NCBI GenBank assembly: GCA_034401795.1
Contig: CM067369.1
Location: 137,032,496-137,096,495 of the forward strand
Direction of reading: 5' to 3'
Source of the DNA: Chaetoderma sp. LZ-2023a
Lineage: Eukaryota > Mollusca > Caudofoveata > Chaetodermatida > Chaetodermatidae
DNA: 64,000 bases
The position numbers and the translations under genes were made by a program. Positions within the stretch are counted from its first letter, which is position 1. Each line of letters starts with the position of its first letter. Shown in pieces: positions 25,771 to 38,149 of this stretch. Under the pieces are notes generated by a model. The model worked only from the letters and a program-made list of their open reading frames with translations, was not told where the DNA came from and did not search any database.

Positions 25771-26228
25771 TAGTTAAGATTTGGCTATTGGTTAAGGAGG
25801 AGTAGCGTTTTAAAGCAAAAGTTGACGGACGACGGACGGTCGCCACAGCATAAGCTCACTTGGCCTTTCAGGCCAGGTGTGTGAAAGGCCAGGTGAGCTA
25901 ATAATTAGGCCTTGTTGTCCACACTGAAGCACACGCCATGCTCTTTAACATTTTGAAACAAATCTGAATAAAAGTTGTTGCTGCCGCCGTTTTGACTAAT
26001 TTGACAGGCGTATGAAAATTGTTTTACATTTTTTACCTGAATACTTGTTACCATGCCCATAAATTATTATAACACAATGATTTGAGCAATTTGTTGATCA
26101 TGGAATTTCAGAATTACGTACATGAGAAATGAGATTTTTAAAGTTTTTATTTTTGTTTAAACGTTTATCAATTTGATAACTGATATTAGTTTACCAGATT
26201 ATTAAACAGTTAAACGTGCCCAGCCCTA

Positions 26229-26355
26229 CTATTATCGAGCCAGTTATTCCAGTGGTAAGTCTTCAAAAATAGTCTTCTCTTGGTCTGCAAATGGACATTG
26301 TCCAAGATATCAGCAGTGGAGGGTTTTGGCCAGCTTGACCATTAATGGGTTACAT
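26229..26355. repeat. F2 right half
   Basis: Starts at the palindrome centre (tatcgagccagttattccag) and runs to gaccattaatgggtta. The left half is missing where R2 begins. Confidence 0.7.
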
Positions 26356-26999
26356 AGTTTATTGAGTCAAAAGACATAGGGGTGGGGGTGGGGGCACGCT
26401 ACAAGTCACTGCATAGCACGTTGAAACAAGAATCCAAAAAGTATTTAAACAAGAAACAGAATTTGAATGAAAATCTCAATCTTAATTTCTTAAATGTGAA
26501 AATTTTGACCAGAAATATAAGCATTTAGGTTAGATATTAGGCAATTCGGGTCCAAAATGCACACAATTCATTATTACCCCCACATTTTGAAAAAACGTCA
26601 GATATTTATAATCTCCCCGTACATCTGTCATGCATGCTGTCTCTTCCAAAAGCATTGGATGGAATTTAACAAAATTTAGTGTATGGTTTAATCTTATCGT
26701 TCCGCTTTGAAAGACGACATTTAGATGTCGCTCCACTGTCTGGAGTCAGGGGGCGTGGTCAGTGTCAAATATCCTAACAAGAGTTTTAGTGAAACTCAAC
26801 ATACACCCGCAGGCATACTTGTTTGAGGAATGCTAAATGTGAACAGTTAGTCACTGATAATTCTCTGAGAAGGGGGGGGGGAACTTCTATTAGGTACACA
26901 TTTGGAATTCACGGCAAAGACATCACTAAAAATATTGAAAGTCTTCAAAGCTGCATTGATCATTACAATTACATCAAGCCAATTTTGATAAATTTTAAT

Positions 27000-27700
27000 C
27001 ATTCAAGGGAGATAACGCTGGCAAAATAGGCGGATTTTGCCGAAACAAAATTATGACACTTCGTCTATCCCTAAAACATCTGCTGGAAAAAAAATTGTGA
27101 GTGTAGATTCAAAACTCTTCGAGATCTGGACCGGACAAGACAATTTTGACAAATTTTAGCTTTCTTCAAGGGAGATAACTCTGGCGAATATGGGCAGATT
27201 TTGCCGAAATGAAAGCATGACACGTCATCTATCTCTAACACATCTGCTGAAAAAAAATTGTGTGTAGGTTCAAAACTTCGAGATCTGGCCTGGACAAGAC
27301 AATTTTGACGAATTTGAGCTTTTCAAGGGAGATAACTCTGGCAAATATGAGTGGATTTTGCCAAAATGAAATTACGACACGTCGTCAATCCTAACACATC
27401 TGCTGAAAAAAAATTGTGAGTGTAGGTTCAAAACTCTTCAAGATATGGCTTGGACAAGAAAATTTTGACAAAAATATGGGCGGATTTTGCTGAAACGAAA
27501 TCATGACACGTCTCTATTCCTAACATATCGGCTGAAAACAAGAAAATTTTGATGAATTTGAGCTTTTCAGGGGAGATAACTCGGGAAAATATGGCCGAAA
27601 CGAAATCATAACACTTTGTCTATCCCTAACACATCTGCTGAAAAAAATTGTTAGTGTAGGTTCAAAACTGTTCGAGATCTGGTCCGGACAAGAAATCAGA
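27000..27700. repeat. Diverged tandem repeat, about 140 bp unit
   Basis: Four to five units, each with agggagataact(c)tgg, atatgggcggattttgcc, cacatctgctgaaaa and gttcaaaactcttcgagatctgg. The adjoining 27700-27860 ends in gatggacggacggtgagc. Confidence 0.75.
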
Positions 27701-28144
27701 CGGCTGGACAGATGCATGTGTTGATTCCTGTTTCTACATGTTTCCTCTTCAGATAGAGACTGAGAGCATTTCCTATTATTATATAGCATAACTAAGAGCA
27801 TGGATGGACGGACGGTGAGCACCACCACATAATACGACCGCGCTTTTTGGCTTCCAGCCAAATTTGATTGAAACCAGCACAGTGATTCTTGAGAAGACTC
27901 TCAGCTCGGTTAATTATGCAAAAAATCTCATAAAAATAACCAAATATTATGTCTAAATGCATTGACAATGTAAGGAATAGAATATGGTGGTCAGAAGACT
28001 CTTATAAAATCTACTATTTTATGAGCCCTAAACATCACTTTATATGGACATACATTTGTATAGCAATACAACCTGTCCATTGTGACCACTTTTCGACATT
28101 TGGTTCTTGCTAAGGTGATCACTTAAGACAGGTTTGAGATCATG

Positions 28145-28785
28145 AGACAATACAAGAGGCCCAAGGGGCCTGTATCGCTAACCTGGAATTATTGGCCCAC
28201 TGGAAAACGTCAACAATAGAATCATTTTAACAAGATGGTCGCTAAAAAAATTGAACGACGAAATTTGGCCAATCAAGTTCTCTTGCACAAACTTGGTTCA
28301 GCTGTTGTCCTAGATGATCGATCTTTCATGAGTTTTCAATCGATCATCCAAGCGGCTTCGTCGAAGATTTTTAAAGATGTTTCTAAAAATCGGCAAAAAT
28401 CCAAACTATGTCGTCCAAGATGGCCGCCAAACCGTTGGCCAATCAACTTCACTTGAACAAACTTGGTTTCGGCTGTTGCCCTAGATGTTTCATGAGTTTT
28501 GAATAAATCCACAAAGGAGTTTCATAATTTTCAAAGAAATTTTTAAACATTAACTAAATCCAAGATGGCCACTGGCCATATTTGTCGATCGGCTTACTTT
28601 GAACAAACTTGACTTTCTAGGCCCTACGGATGCTTTCTGCAAAATATTCAAATCTGTCCAGTGGCTCTTGAAGTCGTTTAAAGAAAATGTTGATGGACAG
28701 ATGATAGATGGACAATGGACAGACAGATGACGGATGGTTGCCATGGCATAAGCTCAGTTCGCCTTTAGGTGAACTAATAATAAAA
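28145..28785. repeat. R1-type repeat copy
   Basis: Contains tggccgatcaagttc, gtccaagatggccgcc and an end with gatggttgccatggcataagctca, as in R1 at 14675-25903. Diverged; no intact frame. Confidence 0.65.
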
Positions 28786-29439
28786 GCATTACCTTGATAG
28801 GAAGCAAGTCTTTATATTGCCGACTATAACTGGAAACAAGGGTTGTGTAAGCTGTTGCTGTCTATTATATAACAGCAACAGCACTGTCTATGACAGCAAG
28901 TGTTTACAAACTGTACACCAGCCTTTCTAATACTGGCTTTGTAACAATTAATCTTTTGACATCAGTGTGACAAGGGTTGAAGTCTTGCTGAAAACTATTG
29001 CTGCATTTGACAGTAACAGATATCATCAGCAAAATAATTTTCAAAATGGCCATGCTACATGCATCGCTATCCAACAAAACATGCTAATACAGCAATACTG
29101 AGATAAATGTATTGCTAGAATTAATTGGCTTTAATGTTAAACTAATTAAATAAATCTTTTTAAAGCAGTATGTGAATATAGTACACATATGCATGTGTAG
29201 TGCTTCCAGCTGTCTAGGTATATATAGAATAATGCATTGCACACCAGCCACAGATGTCAGTTTATATTTTGGTACTTATGAGGTATGCAAGATAAGCTTC
29301 ATCAGCTTCATCAAGTACTGTCCTCATAGGGTATTAATTTCATTTCAACAAAGGAATGAGTTGTGGTTTTAAATTACAAGATTAACTGTTTTCCTCAGCT
29401 GGCTAAATATCTAAGATATGTATTGTGTGCTCTGACATC

Positions 29440-29530
29440 TATAACTGAATATTTTGAAATTTATTTGATAGAAAGTTGTTGCTTTCTAAGGCAGCAATGA
29501 CTTTCAGTCAAATTATTATTTTAATAAACT
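29440..29530. repeat. F1 hairpin copy, diverged
   Basis: ctgaatattttgaaatttattt and tcaaattattattttaataa around ttgctttctaaggcagcaa. Confidence 0.65.
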
Positions 29531-29639
29531 TCAACTCACTCTAGCGAACAACTGCTGTTAACTGAGTTTGGTCACTCTGTAAACTGATTACAAGATTAAC
29601 TGTTTAACCTTTATGCTCCTAAACCTGCTATAAAGACCA

Positions 29640-30275
29640 CCTATACTAAATGCCAATTTTACACCAAACCGTTTATCCCATAGATTCAGAAATGGCATGG
29701 TTGAAATCAGCATACCCAAAACCCTGTACAAAACAAATTTCAAAATCTATCAAATAAAAAATCCAATATGGCTGCCAAATACATGACATTTTGATTGATC
29801 CATGGCGGCCATGTTTTGTTTACCTATTAATTACCCTTGAACAAACTTCAATGGCATTTAATCCCTATTGATATCTCCCAAATTTTGGCCCGATACATAC
29901 AGCGGTTCTGGAGAATTCATTTTCGCGAAAACTAGCTCATCCAAGATGGCCACCGAACCATTTAGCCAATCAAGCTCCTTCGAACAAACTTGATTCAGCT
30001 TTTGCCCTCTATGATATTTCATGAGCTTTGAATCAATCCACCAAGTAGTTTCGGAGAAGTTTCTAAAAATCAGACAAAGTCCAAGATGCCCACCGGTCAA
30101 ATGGGCTTCCTTTGAACAAACTTGGATCTCTATGCCCTAAGGATGTTCCTGCCAAATATAATTCAAATTGGCCCCGTGGGTCTTGAGAAGTCATTTAAAG
30201 AAAAAGCGGATGGACGGACGACGGACGGTCGCCATGGCATATGCTCACGTGGCCATTCTGGCCAGGTGAGCTAAT
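29640..30275. repeat. R1-type repeat copy
   Basis: Ends with ggatggacggacgacggacg and ggccaggtgagctaataata; shares ccaagatggccaccgaacc with 28145-28785. Confidence 0.65.
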
Positions 30276-30294
30276 AATAACGAGAATTCAGTAC

Positions 30295-30388
30295 AGAATA
30301 TTCTATTGCAAATTTTGAATCTAATTTGACTGGGATCTGCAACAGGTTCCAGACAGTTTAATTAATCATAAATATTCAACCCCTTTCC
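30295..30388. repeat. F1 hairpin copy, diverged
   Basis: gaatctaatttgactgggat and its partner ccagacagtttaattaatca; arms with several mismatches. Confidence 0.55.
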
Positions 30389-30598
30389 GGCATAGATGTC
30401 TTGAAATTGAGACATTGGAATATGAAGGGTTAAATTGGCTGACACACTGTTTTGGACCTACTTCAAGACTAGATTTGATTGTCTCCCGTTAGATCATTAA
30501 ATTATTTAACATAGCTACATTCAAATCAAGAATACTTGCATTACTATTATGAAGATAAACTCAATTGAAATCGCGAAACCTCTTAGAATGTGTGGGAT

Positions 30599-31972
30599 AA
30601 CCCTTTCACTGACAAATACCTGTAATGGTATATTCTTTACGATATAAAACTTATTCTGTTGATTATTATCACCACGTTTTAAAAAAATGTTGGGGAAATT
30701 GTAATCGCCTCTGTCCGTCTGTCTGTCCATTCATCCGTCAAGCTATCTCCTCCAAAACCATTGGGTGGAATTAAAGCAAATTTGGTATGTGGGTTACCCA
30801 TAGGAGTCCGCTTTGCAAAACGATATTTAGATTTGGCTCCACCCGCAGGGGTGTGTGGCAGGGGTCAAAAGGTCAAATCAGTTGTAACGCAGCTCCTCTG
30901 AAATCCGTAGACAGAACTGAACCAAATTTGATATCTGCGTTACCCATTAGATTGCGGAGTGCAAGAGGCCAGTTAGATTTAGCTCCCCCCCCCACCCCCA
31001 CCCTCTCCAGGATGGGTGGGGGAGGAATCAAAAGGTCAAATTTCAACCTGCAGAAATTGATTGTAATGCATCTCCTCTGAAACCGTTGCACGGAATTAAA
31101 CCAAATTTGGTCTGTGGGTTACCCATATCAATGTGGAGTACATGAGCACATTTATATTTGGCCCCGCCCACATGGGTGGGTGGGGTCTGTGTCAAAAGGT
31201 AAAAAAATTGATTGTAATGCAACTCCTCTGAGATTGTTGGACGGAATTCAACCAAATTTAGTACATCAGTTACCCATATCAATGTAGAGTGGGTGAGCAC
31301 ATTTACATTTGGCCCCGCCCCCAGGGGGATGGGGTCGAAAGGTCATGAAATTGATTGTAATGTAACTCCTCTGAAATCGTTAGATGGAGCTGAACCAAAT
31401 TTGATATCCGAGTTACCCATATGATTGCGGAGTGCAAAAGGCCATTTAGATTTGGCTCCGCCCATATGGGGGGGGGGGGGGGGGAGAGAGGAGTCAAGAG
31501 GTCAAATTTTAACTTGTGGAAATTGATTTAATGTATCTCCGGAACCATTGGACGGAATTCAACCAAATTTGGTATATGAGTTACCCATATCTATATGGAG
31601 TGGATGAGCACATTTACATTTGGCCCCACCCCCAAGGGGTGGTGTATGGCTCAGGTCATGAAATTGATTGTAATGCAACTCCTCTGACACTATTGCACGA
31701 GTTACCCATATGATTGCAGGGTGCAAAAGGACATTTATATTTGGCTCTGCCCCTGGGGTGGGTTTTGGGGTATGTCAAAAGATCAAAGCGGTGAACGTGG
31801 GAATTTGCGATGACGCATCATCAACCGATCAATCTAGCCTTGAAATTAATTTGACTGGAAGCCGTTGCTGCCTCAGGAAGGTTCCAGTCAAATTAATTTT
31901 AAAATATTCCAGTTTTTTTGTATTGTTGCCTTGAAAATGAGACATGGGGAATTCATTGGTGAAAGGGTTAAT
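30599..31972. repeat. F1-type palindrome split by a minisatellite
   Basis: Left end taaccctttcactgacaaat at 30600; right part with gactggaagccgttgctgcc at 31852 and ggtgaaagggttaa ending at 31972. The intervening 30670-31835 is the minisatellite. Confidence 0.65.
30670..31835. repeat. Minisatellite, about 160-190 bp unit
   Basis: Six or more units with gaattcaaccaaatttggta, gagttacccatatcaatg, ggagtg.atgagcacattta and catttggccccgcccc, each with a G- or C-run. It interrupts an F1-type palindrome whose left end is at 30599-30669 and right part at 31836-31972. Confidence 0.75.
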
Positions 31973-32125
31973 GATCAAGATTGGTCAAGAAAGCCTAAAA
32001 TAATTTTCGCATTCAATGTCTATTTGTGGGCAAAGAGAAATTTATTTTTGAAAATTTAGCACTGGAATAGCTGGCTCGAGAATCAAGCCAGCCATTGCAG
32101 TGGCAAAATTTTCTAACAGACATTT
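31970..32125. repeat. F2 copy, right end lost
   Basis: Left end aatgatcaagattggtcaag, centre actggaatagctggctcgag / caagccagccattgcagtgg near 32060-32100. It shares its start with the right end of the preceding palindrome. Confidence 0.65.
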
Positions 32126-32365
32126 CTTAAAATTACTGCTATTGCTGAATATGACTGGCTTCTCCCATTTAAAGATGTTGTGAGGACTAGATACCCGATC
32201 GCTCTGATTAACTTGACAATCATAATACAGATTCTCCTTTACTAGAAGAGCAAAATGCTTTTTTAATTTTTGTAATCGGCCCAGCCAAAGCTGAGATAAG
32301 CATATAACAATAGAAGAAGTTGGTTTGAAAACCATATAGTTCATATGGTTGTCACAGGCGTGACG

Positions 32366-33535
<1,170 letters not shown>

Positions 33536-33772
33536 TAACCCTTTCATGGGTAAATTTGGTCAAGAAAACCTAAATATCTGCTTATTGAATGTCCATTTGT
33601 AATCAAAGAGAAGAGTATTTTTGAAGATTTACCACTGGAATGACTGGCTTGGTTACCGAGCCAGTCATTAGTGGTAAATTTTCAAAAACAGTATTCTCTT
33701 GGACTGCAAACAGACATTTCCCAAGACAACATCCCAGGCTGGCTTTGGCCGATATCATCATGAAAGGGTTAA
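33536..33772. repeat. F2 palindrome, complete
   Basis: taaccctttcatgggt to tcatgaaagggttaa. Centre tggcttggttaccgagccag. About 237 bp. Confidence 0.82.
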
Positions 33773-34486
33773 TGGTCAAGTCTGTCAAAACAAAGGTCTG
33801 CAGTGGTCTTGAGAAATGTTCATTGGCAGGATAAGAGAAGACATTATATTAACCATGTGAATGGCTGGCCTTGTTACAGTAGTAGTTTTGTCTTGGCTTG
33901 TAAATGACATTCACTTAGCAAATGTCCATTTTTTTTACCACCAATCACTTAAGGGTAAAAAGTCAGCAACAGCTTTCATTCAAACAACTTTCAAACTACA
34001 TAACAGTTTCCATGTCCTGCGGTATTGAAATTTAAATACTTGAATTTCAGTGTTGAAAGGATTAAAAAATATTTGACCCTTAGCACTCTGATGTCATTAT
34101 TCTATCTTTTACTGTGTCAATATGAAAGAAACTGGTGTACAATTTTCAACAATTTTGCTGGAGGATGTTGCTCTCTACGACAGCACCATCTCCCACCAAA
34201 TTTGTTGAAAAATGAACACCAGTTCATCTTTTAATTTAATTTGAAAATTTAAAATTTTGACACCAGAGTATTAAGTGTTAAGTACATGTAGCTGTGAAAA
34301 ATATAACATTCCTGTAACCTGTACTACTTTCAGATTAGCGCTGTATATTCTGTACTGGGGTCATGCTATGAATCACATACCTCCTGAAGAAACCATCATC
34401 ATTTTGGAGCATAACAATGATGATGATTTAACACTTGCAACAATGAATTTCCCCATATCTCATTTTCAAGGCAAACCATACGGGAA

Positions 34487-34556
34487 AACTGTTGAATATT
34501 ATGAAATTAATTTAACTGGAAGACATTGCTGCCTAAAAATATTCAACAAAATTAAG
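34487..34556. repeat. F1 hairpin copy, shortened
   Basis: ctgttgaatattatgaaatta and a short right arm aaaatattcaaca. Confidence 0.6.
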
Positions 34557-35045
34557 TTTTACATCGTAAAGAATATAATTTTTTCGCTACATGGTAAATT
34601 TCCAAAACAAGTCTCCTCTGGGCCTGTAAATGGACATATCTCAAGACAACTACACAAGCCATTTTTGGCTGGCTGCCATTAAAGTTTAAACATTTAATGA
34701 CGGGTTTACAACACATAGACATGTGAGGAAGTGAGTTCATTGTTATTGGTGACAGATACCAATTCAGTTCAATGAGGAATATTATATTGAGGACAAATGT
34801 GTTTATCAGAGATTGCATATTGTACTGTTACAGCGATGACAATGTATAAAGTGAGTCAGCAGCCGGGGATTTCCAGTGATGGTGGCTTGAATGCAACAAC
34901 ACCTGAGTGATGAGCCAGTTACCTAGATAGATTCATGACGGCATTGTGTCATACTCATACATTCATAACAGCTATATACAGTAAAACCTACTCAATTAGA
35001 CCACCTGACTTTTGATCCGAAAGAGTGGTTCTTTAAGAGATGGTG

Positions 35046-35283
35046 TTAACCCTTTCGTGGTGAAACCGGCCAAACCCGGCCTCATTAATGGTTTTGAGTA
35101 ATGTCCATTTACAGGCCAAGAGAAGACTATTTTTTAAATTTTACCACTGTAATGACTGGCTCGGTAACCGAGCCAGTCATTTCAGTGGTAAAATTTCAAA
35201 AATAGTCTTCTCTTGGCCTGCAAATGGACATTCAATAAGTAAATATTTTAATTTTTCGAAGAAATTTAGTCATTAAAGGGTTA
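35046..35283. repeat. F2 palindrome, complete
   Basis: ttaaccctttcgtggt to tcattaaagggttaa. Its centre actggctcggtaaccgagcc is a perfect inverted repeat. One of the best-preserved copies. Confidence 0.85.
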
Positions 35284-36096
35284 ATGGAGGGATCCATGTC
35301 TAAGTAAGCTCCACCCACAGCGTGTGTTGGAATCAATTTATATACTTCGAACCCTGAAGTTCCAGAATCCCAATTTCAAGGTAACTATACAGATAAGTTG
35401 TTGAATATTTCGAAAACAATTTGACTTCAGACTGTTGCTGCCATCATAGTCAATTTAGTTTCAATTTCTATAGAATGTTGATTAAATTGTAAGTGCATCA
35501 AAGACATACAATTTGAACACTTTTCTGAGACTTTAAAATTTTTGTGGCGGAGCTATGTAAGTTTTATTACAACGTCTGCTAATATGTGACATATTAGATT
35601 ATGACATCAGCTACTTAAGTGATATACCAGCAGTCTACCAGTTCATGCTGTCACGTGACTCCACAAGAACTGACCAATGTGACATTGCCAGCGACCGTCA
35701 GTTAGTGCTGAAGAAGTGACCGAGATGGTCACGAAAGCTACACTCAAATAATTTCTACATCCCGGAGAGGTAACTAATTTTTCCGTATTATGAATCATCC
35801 TGGGATCGGGACCAACTTTTTCAGAAATATGTGACATATTGATTATTATTATATACTTGATTGACAGATACGATCCCTCTATAGTCTCACTTCTTTGGAA
35901 GTGAAATTCAAAGAGGCACCCTGAAGTGAGCTCTGCCATTGGACGATGCCGCTATTGGCAGTTCATCGATGAACTAGCTGGTCACACTTATATTGCCTCA
36001 TTCTGGGGGAAAAACAACCTAGATTATGCAGAAAAATAAGCATAGCAAATGTGGATGGATTTCACTGAAGAGTAATCCCAGGTGAGGTATAATTAA

Positions 36097-36286
36097 CCAT
36101 TTAGCACTCAAGTCAGCCAAAAACGCTTCTTGAGGAATGTGAATTTGCAGACCAAACGGAGAAGTCCTATTTTGAAATCTTTTCACTCATTTCTGTGTTA
36201 AATTTTCAAAAATAGTCTCCTCCTAGTCTGCAAATTGACATCTTCTATGAGAAAATTAAATTTTCTTGAACAAATTAGTGTTAATT
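36097..36286. repeat. F2 palindrome, target of DIRS copy A
   Basis: accatttagcactcaagtca to tgaacaaattagtgttaatt, then DIRS copy A begins. The last bases of the F2 end (aaaggttaa) resume at 50345. Its centre is mostly deleted. Confidence 0.7.
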
Positions 36287-36480
36287 AAACGAAATCAAGG
36301 ATTTCTTTTTTCACGAGAGAGTTGATACTTACCTCCCTAATACTTTTGATATTGCTAAATATTGGCTTTCACTCAATAAACACTCAGATTAAAACAGTTA
36401 GGTGCCCCTACTGGGCAGGGAGTCAGAGCATAGTCTGGCGGATGCCAGCCCCACCACCGCGCATGCGCAGACTAGCACTT
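36286..36480 (+). repeat. DIRS copy A, left inverted terminal repeat
   Basis: AAACGAAATC tip, a short unique lead (GATTTCTTTTTTCACGAGAG), then sequence inverted relative to the right end of A, including TACTTACCTCCCTAATAC and GCGCATGCGCAGACTAGC. Confidence 0.85.
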
Positions 36481-36570
36481 CCTCTGACTAATTTATTGGC
36501 TGATACACATGCAACTATAAAGAGCCTGAAGACCGAGCCTCTGTGGGGTGGAGAGGCCGGGTCCGTATCT

Positions 36571-36669
36571 AGGGAGGTAAGTATCAACTCTCTCGTGAAA
36601 AAAGAAATCCTTGATTTCGTTTATTTCACATCAAGAGTATACTTACCTCCCTAATACTTTTGATATTGC
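36571..36669 (+). repeat. DIRS copy A internal complementary region
   Basis: The first half is the reverse complement of A's left tip (36287 onward). The second half is the reverse complement of A's right tip (50300-50346). Copy-A-specific bases (ATCAAGG on the left, CTTGATGTG on the right) recur here as CCTTGAT and CACATCAAG. DIRS models use such a region to template closure of a circular intermediate. Confidence 0.85.
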
Positions 36670-37229
36670 CAGAATTCGACAGTGAATTCGGCGGGAGGGA
36701 GGCGAGGTCAAAAGACCAGCTCATCCCTATACGCTTTTCTGCGTTTAAGGCACTTAAACTTCTGAAACTGTATGAAAAACAGTCAGGATTTGACTAACCA
36801 TCGGATAACACCCCCGATGTATGAGAGATGACCGAATGTCATATGCGCTCCCCCCCCTCCTTCCTGGGAGGAAGAGTCGAATGACCTCAATGTCCTATAC
36901 GCTCTCTACGTACAAGTGCCATGTACTACAGGACAGAGACGAAAAAACTCCATTTTCGTATACTCTCAACAATGAACCACATAAATACACAAAACCATCA
37001 TCATATAAATAACGGGTAACGTGACAAGACAATCAACAATGGACAACACATACACAAGACTGACCTTTTTGAAATGGCTGCTGACATCCTCTTCCCATTG
37101 GTGAAGATCGATGCAGTCCCAAATTAGTGGTTGTTTCCATAAATTAATTGTGAAATATATAAGCAATGAGGAAACCCCATCAAAAATATATATGCCTAGT
37201 TATTTTTTCAAAATCGACAAGGCGAGAGA
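36670..37229 (-). other. 3' untranslated part of DIRS copy A, cut from its recombinase gene by copy B
   Basis: Closely parallels 37616-38180 of copy B. It ends at ggcgagag (37221-37228). Copy A resumes at attagaggcg near 44278, so the two sides rebuild the uninterrupted ggcgagag..ttagagg seen in B at 38171-38186. Confidence 0.85.
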
Positions 37230-37231
37230 AT

Positions 37232-37430
37232 AAACGAAATCTAGGATTTCTTTTTTCACGAGAGAGTTGATACTTACCTCCCTAATACTTTTGATATTGC
37301 TAAATATTGGCTTTCACTCAATAAACACTCAGATTAAAACAGTTAGGTGCCCCTACTGGGCAGGGAGTCAGAGCGTAGTCTGGCGGATGCCAGCCCCACC
37401 ACCGCGCATGCGCAGACTAGCACTTCCTCT
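37232..37430 (+). repeat. DIRS copy B, left inverted terminal repeat
   Basis: Starts AAACGAAATCTAGG. From about 37270 to 37430 it is inverted relative to 44102-44262 at the right end, with very few mismatches. Contains the palindromic GCGCATGCGC. Confidence 0.87.
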
Positions 37431-37514
37431 GACTAGATTATTGGCTGACACACATGCAACTATTAAGAGCCTGAAGACCGAGCCTCTGTGGGGTGGAGAG
37501 GCCGGGTCCGTATC

Positions 37515-37615
37515 TAGGGAGGTAAGTATCAACTCTCTCGTGAAAAAAGAAATCCTAGATTTCGTTTATTTCACTTCAAGAGTATACTTACCTCCCTAAT
37601 ACTTTTGATATTGCC
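37515..37615 (+). repeat. DIRS copy B internal complementary region
   Basis: 37515-37567 is the reverse complement of the left tip (37232-37280). 37569-37615 is the reverse complement of the right tip (44232-44278). Read on the minus strand it spells the expected circle junction GTGAAATAAACG. The B-specific CTAGG and GAAGTG variants are mirrored exactly. Confidence 0.87.
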
Positions 37616-38149
37616 AGAATTCGAAAGTGAATCTGGCGGGAGGGAGGCGAGGTCAAAAGACCAGCTCATCCCTATACGCTTTTCTGCGTTTAAGGCACTT
37701 AAACTTCTGAAACTGTAAGAAAAAACAGTCAGGATTTGACTAACCATCGGATAACACCACCGATGTATGAGAGATGACCGAATGTCATATGCGCTCCCCC
37801 CCCCCACTCCTTCCTGGGAGGAAGAGTCGACTGACCTCAATGTCCTATACGCTCTCTACGTACAAGTGCCATGTACTACAGGACAGAGACGAAAAAGCTC
37901 CATTTTCGTAACTCTCAACAATGAACCACACAAATACACAAACCATCACCATATTAATAACGGGTAATCGTGACAATACAATCAACAACGGACAACACAT
38001 GAACAAGACTGACCTTGTTGAAATGGCTGCTGACATCATCTTCCCATTGGTAAAGACTGATGCAGGCCCAAAAAAGTGGGTGCTTCCATAAATTAATTGT
38101 GAAATATATAAGTAATGAGGAAAAACCTCCTCAAAAAATATAAACCGAG

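Larger units (their letters stand above)
14675..25903. repeat. Large foldback repeat R1, split by DIRS copy C and the LINE
   Basis: The ends are an exact 18-bp inverted pair: TATTAGCTCACCTGGCCT at 14675 and its complement ending at 25903. Both ends continue with inverted GACGGACGG-type sequence and lines matching ggccatcttgga. DIRS copy C interrupts at 14947-21386 and the LINE at about 22590-25190. The remaining R1 sequence is 14675-14946, 21387-22590 and 25190-25903. Confidence 0.7.
14535..26228. repeat. Outer foldback R2 enclosing R1
   Basis: agggctgtgca...ttaacagtttaaacatttaaac at 14538-14590 recurs inverted as gtttaaacgttta...aacagttaaacgtgcccagccct at 26155-26228. TACGTACAT-like sequence is also mirrored (14600 and 26115). 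Confidence 0.5.

Noticed and set aside
30670-31835. CRISPR-like array
   Set aside because: Units are about 160-190 bases, diverged and without unique spacers; this is a minisatellite in a eukaryotic genome.
35643-35939. 98-codon minus-strand frame
   Set aside because: No recognisable protein; no splice or neighbour context.
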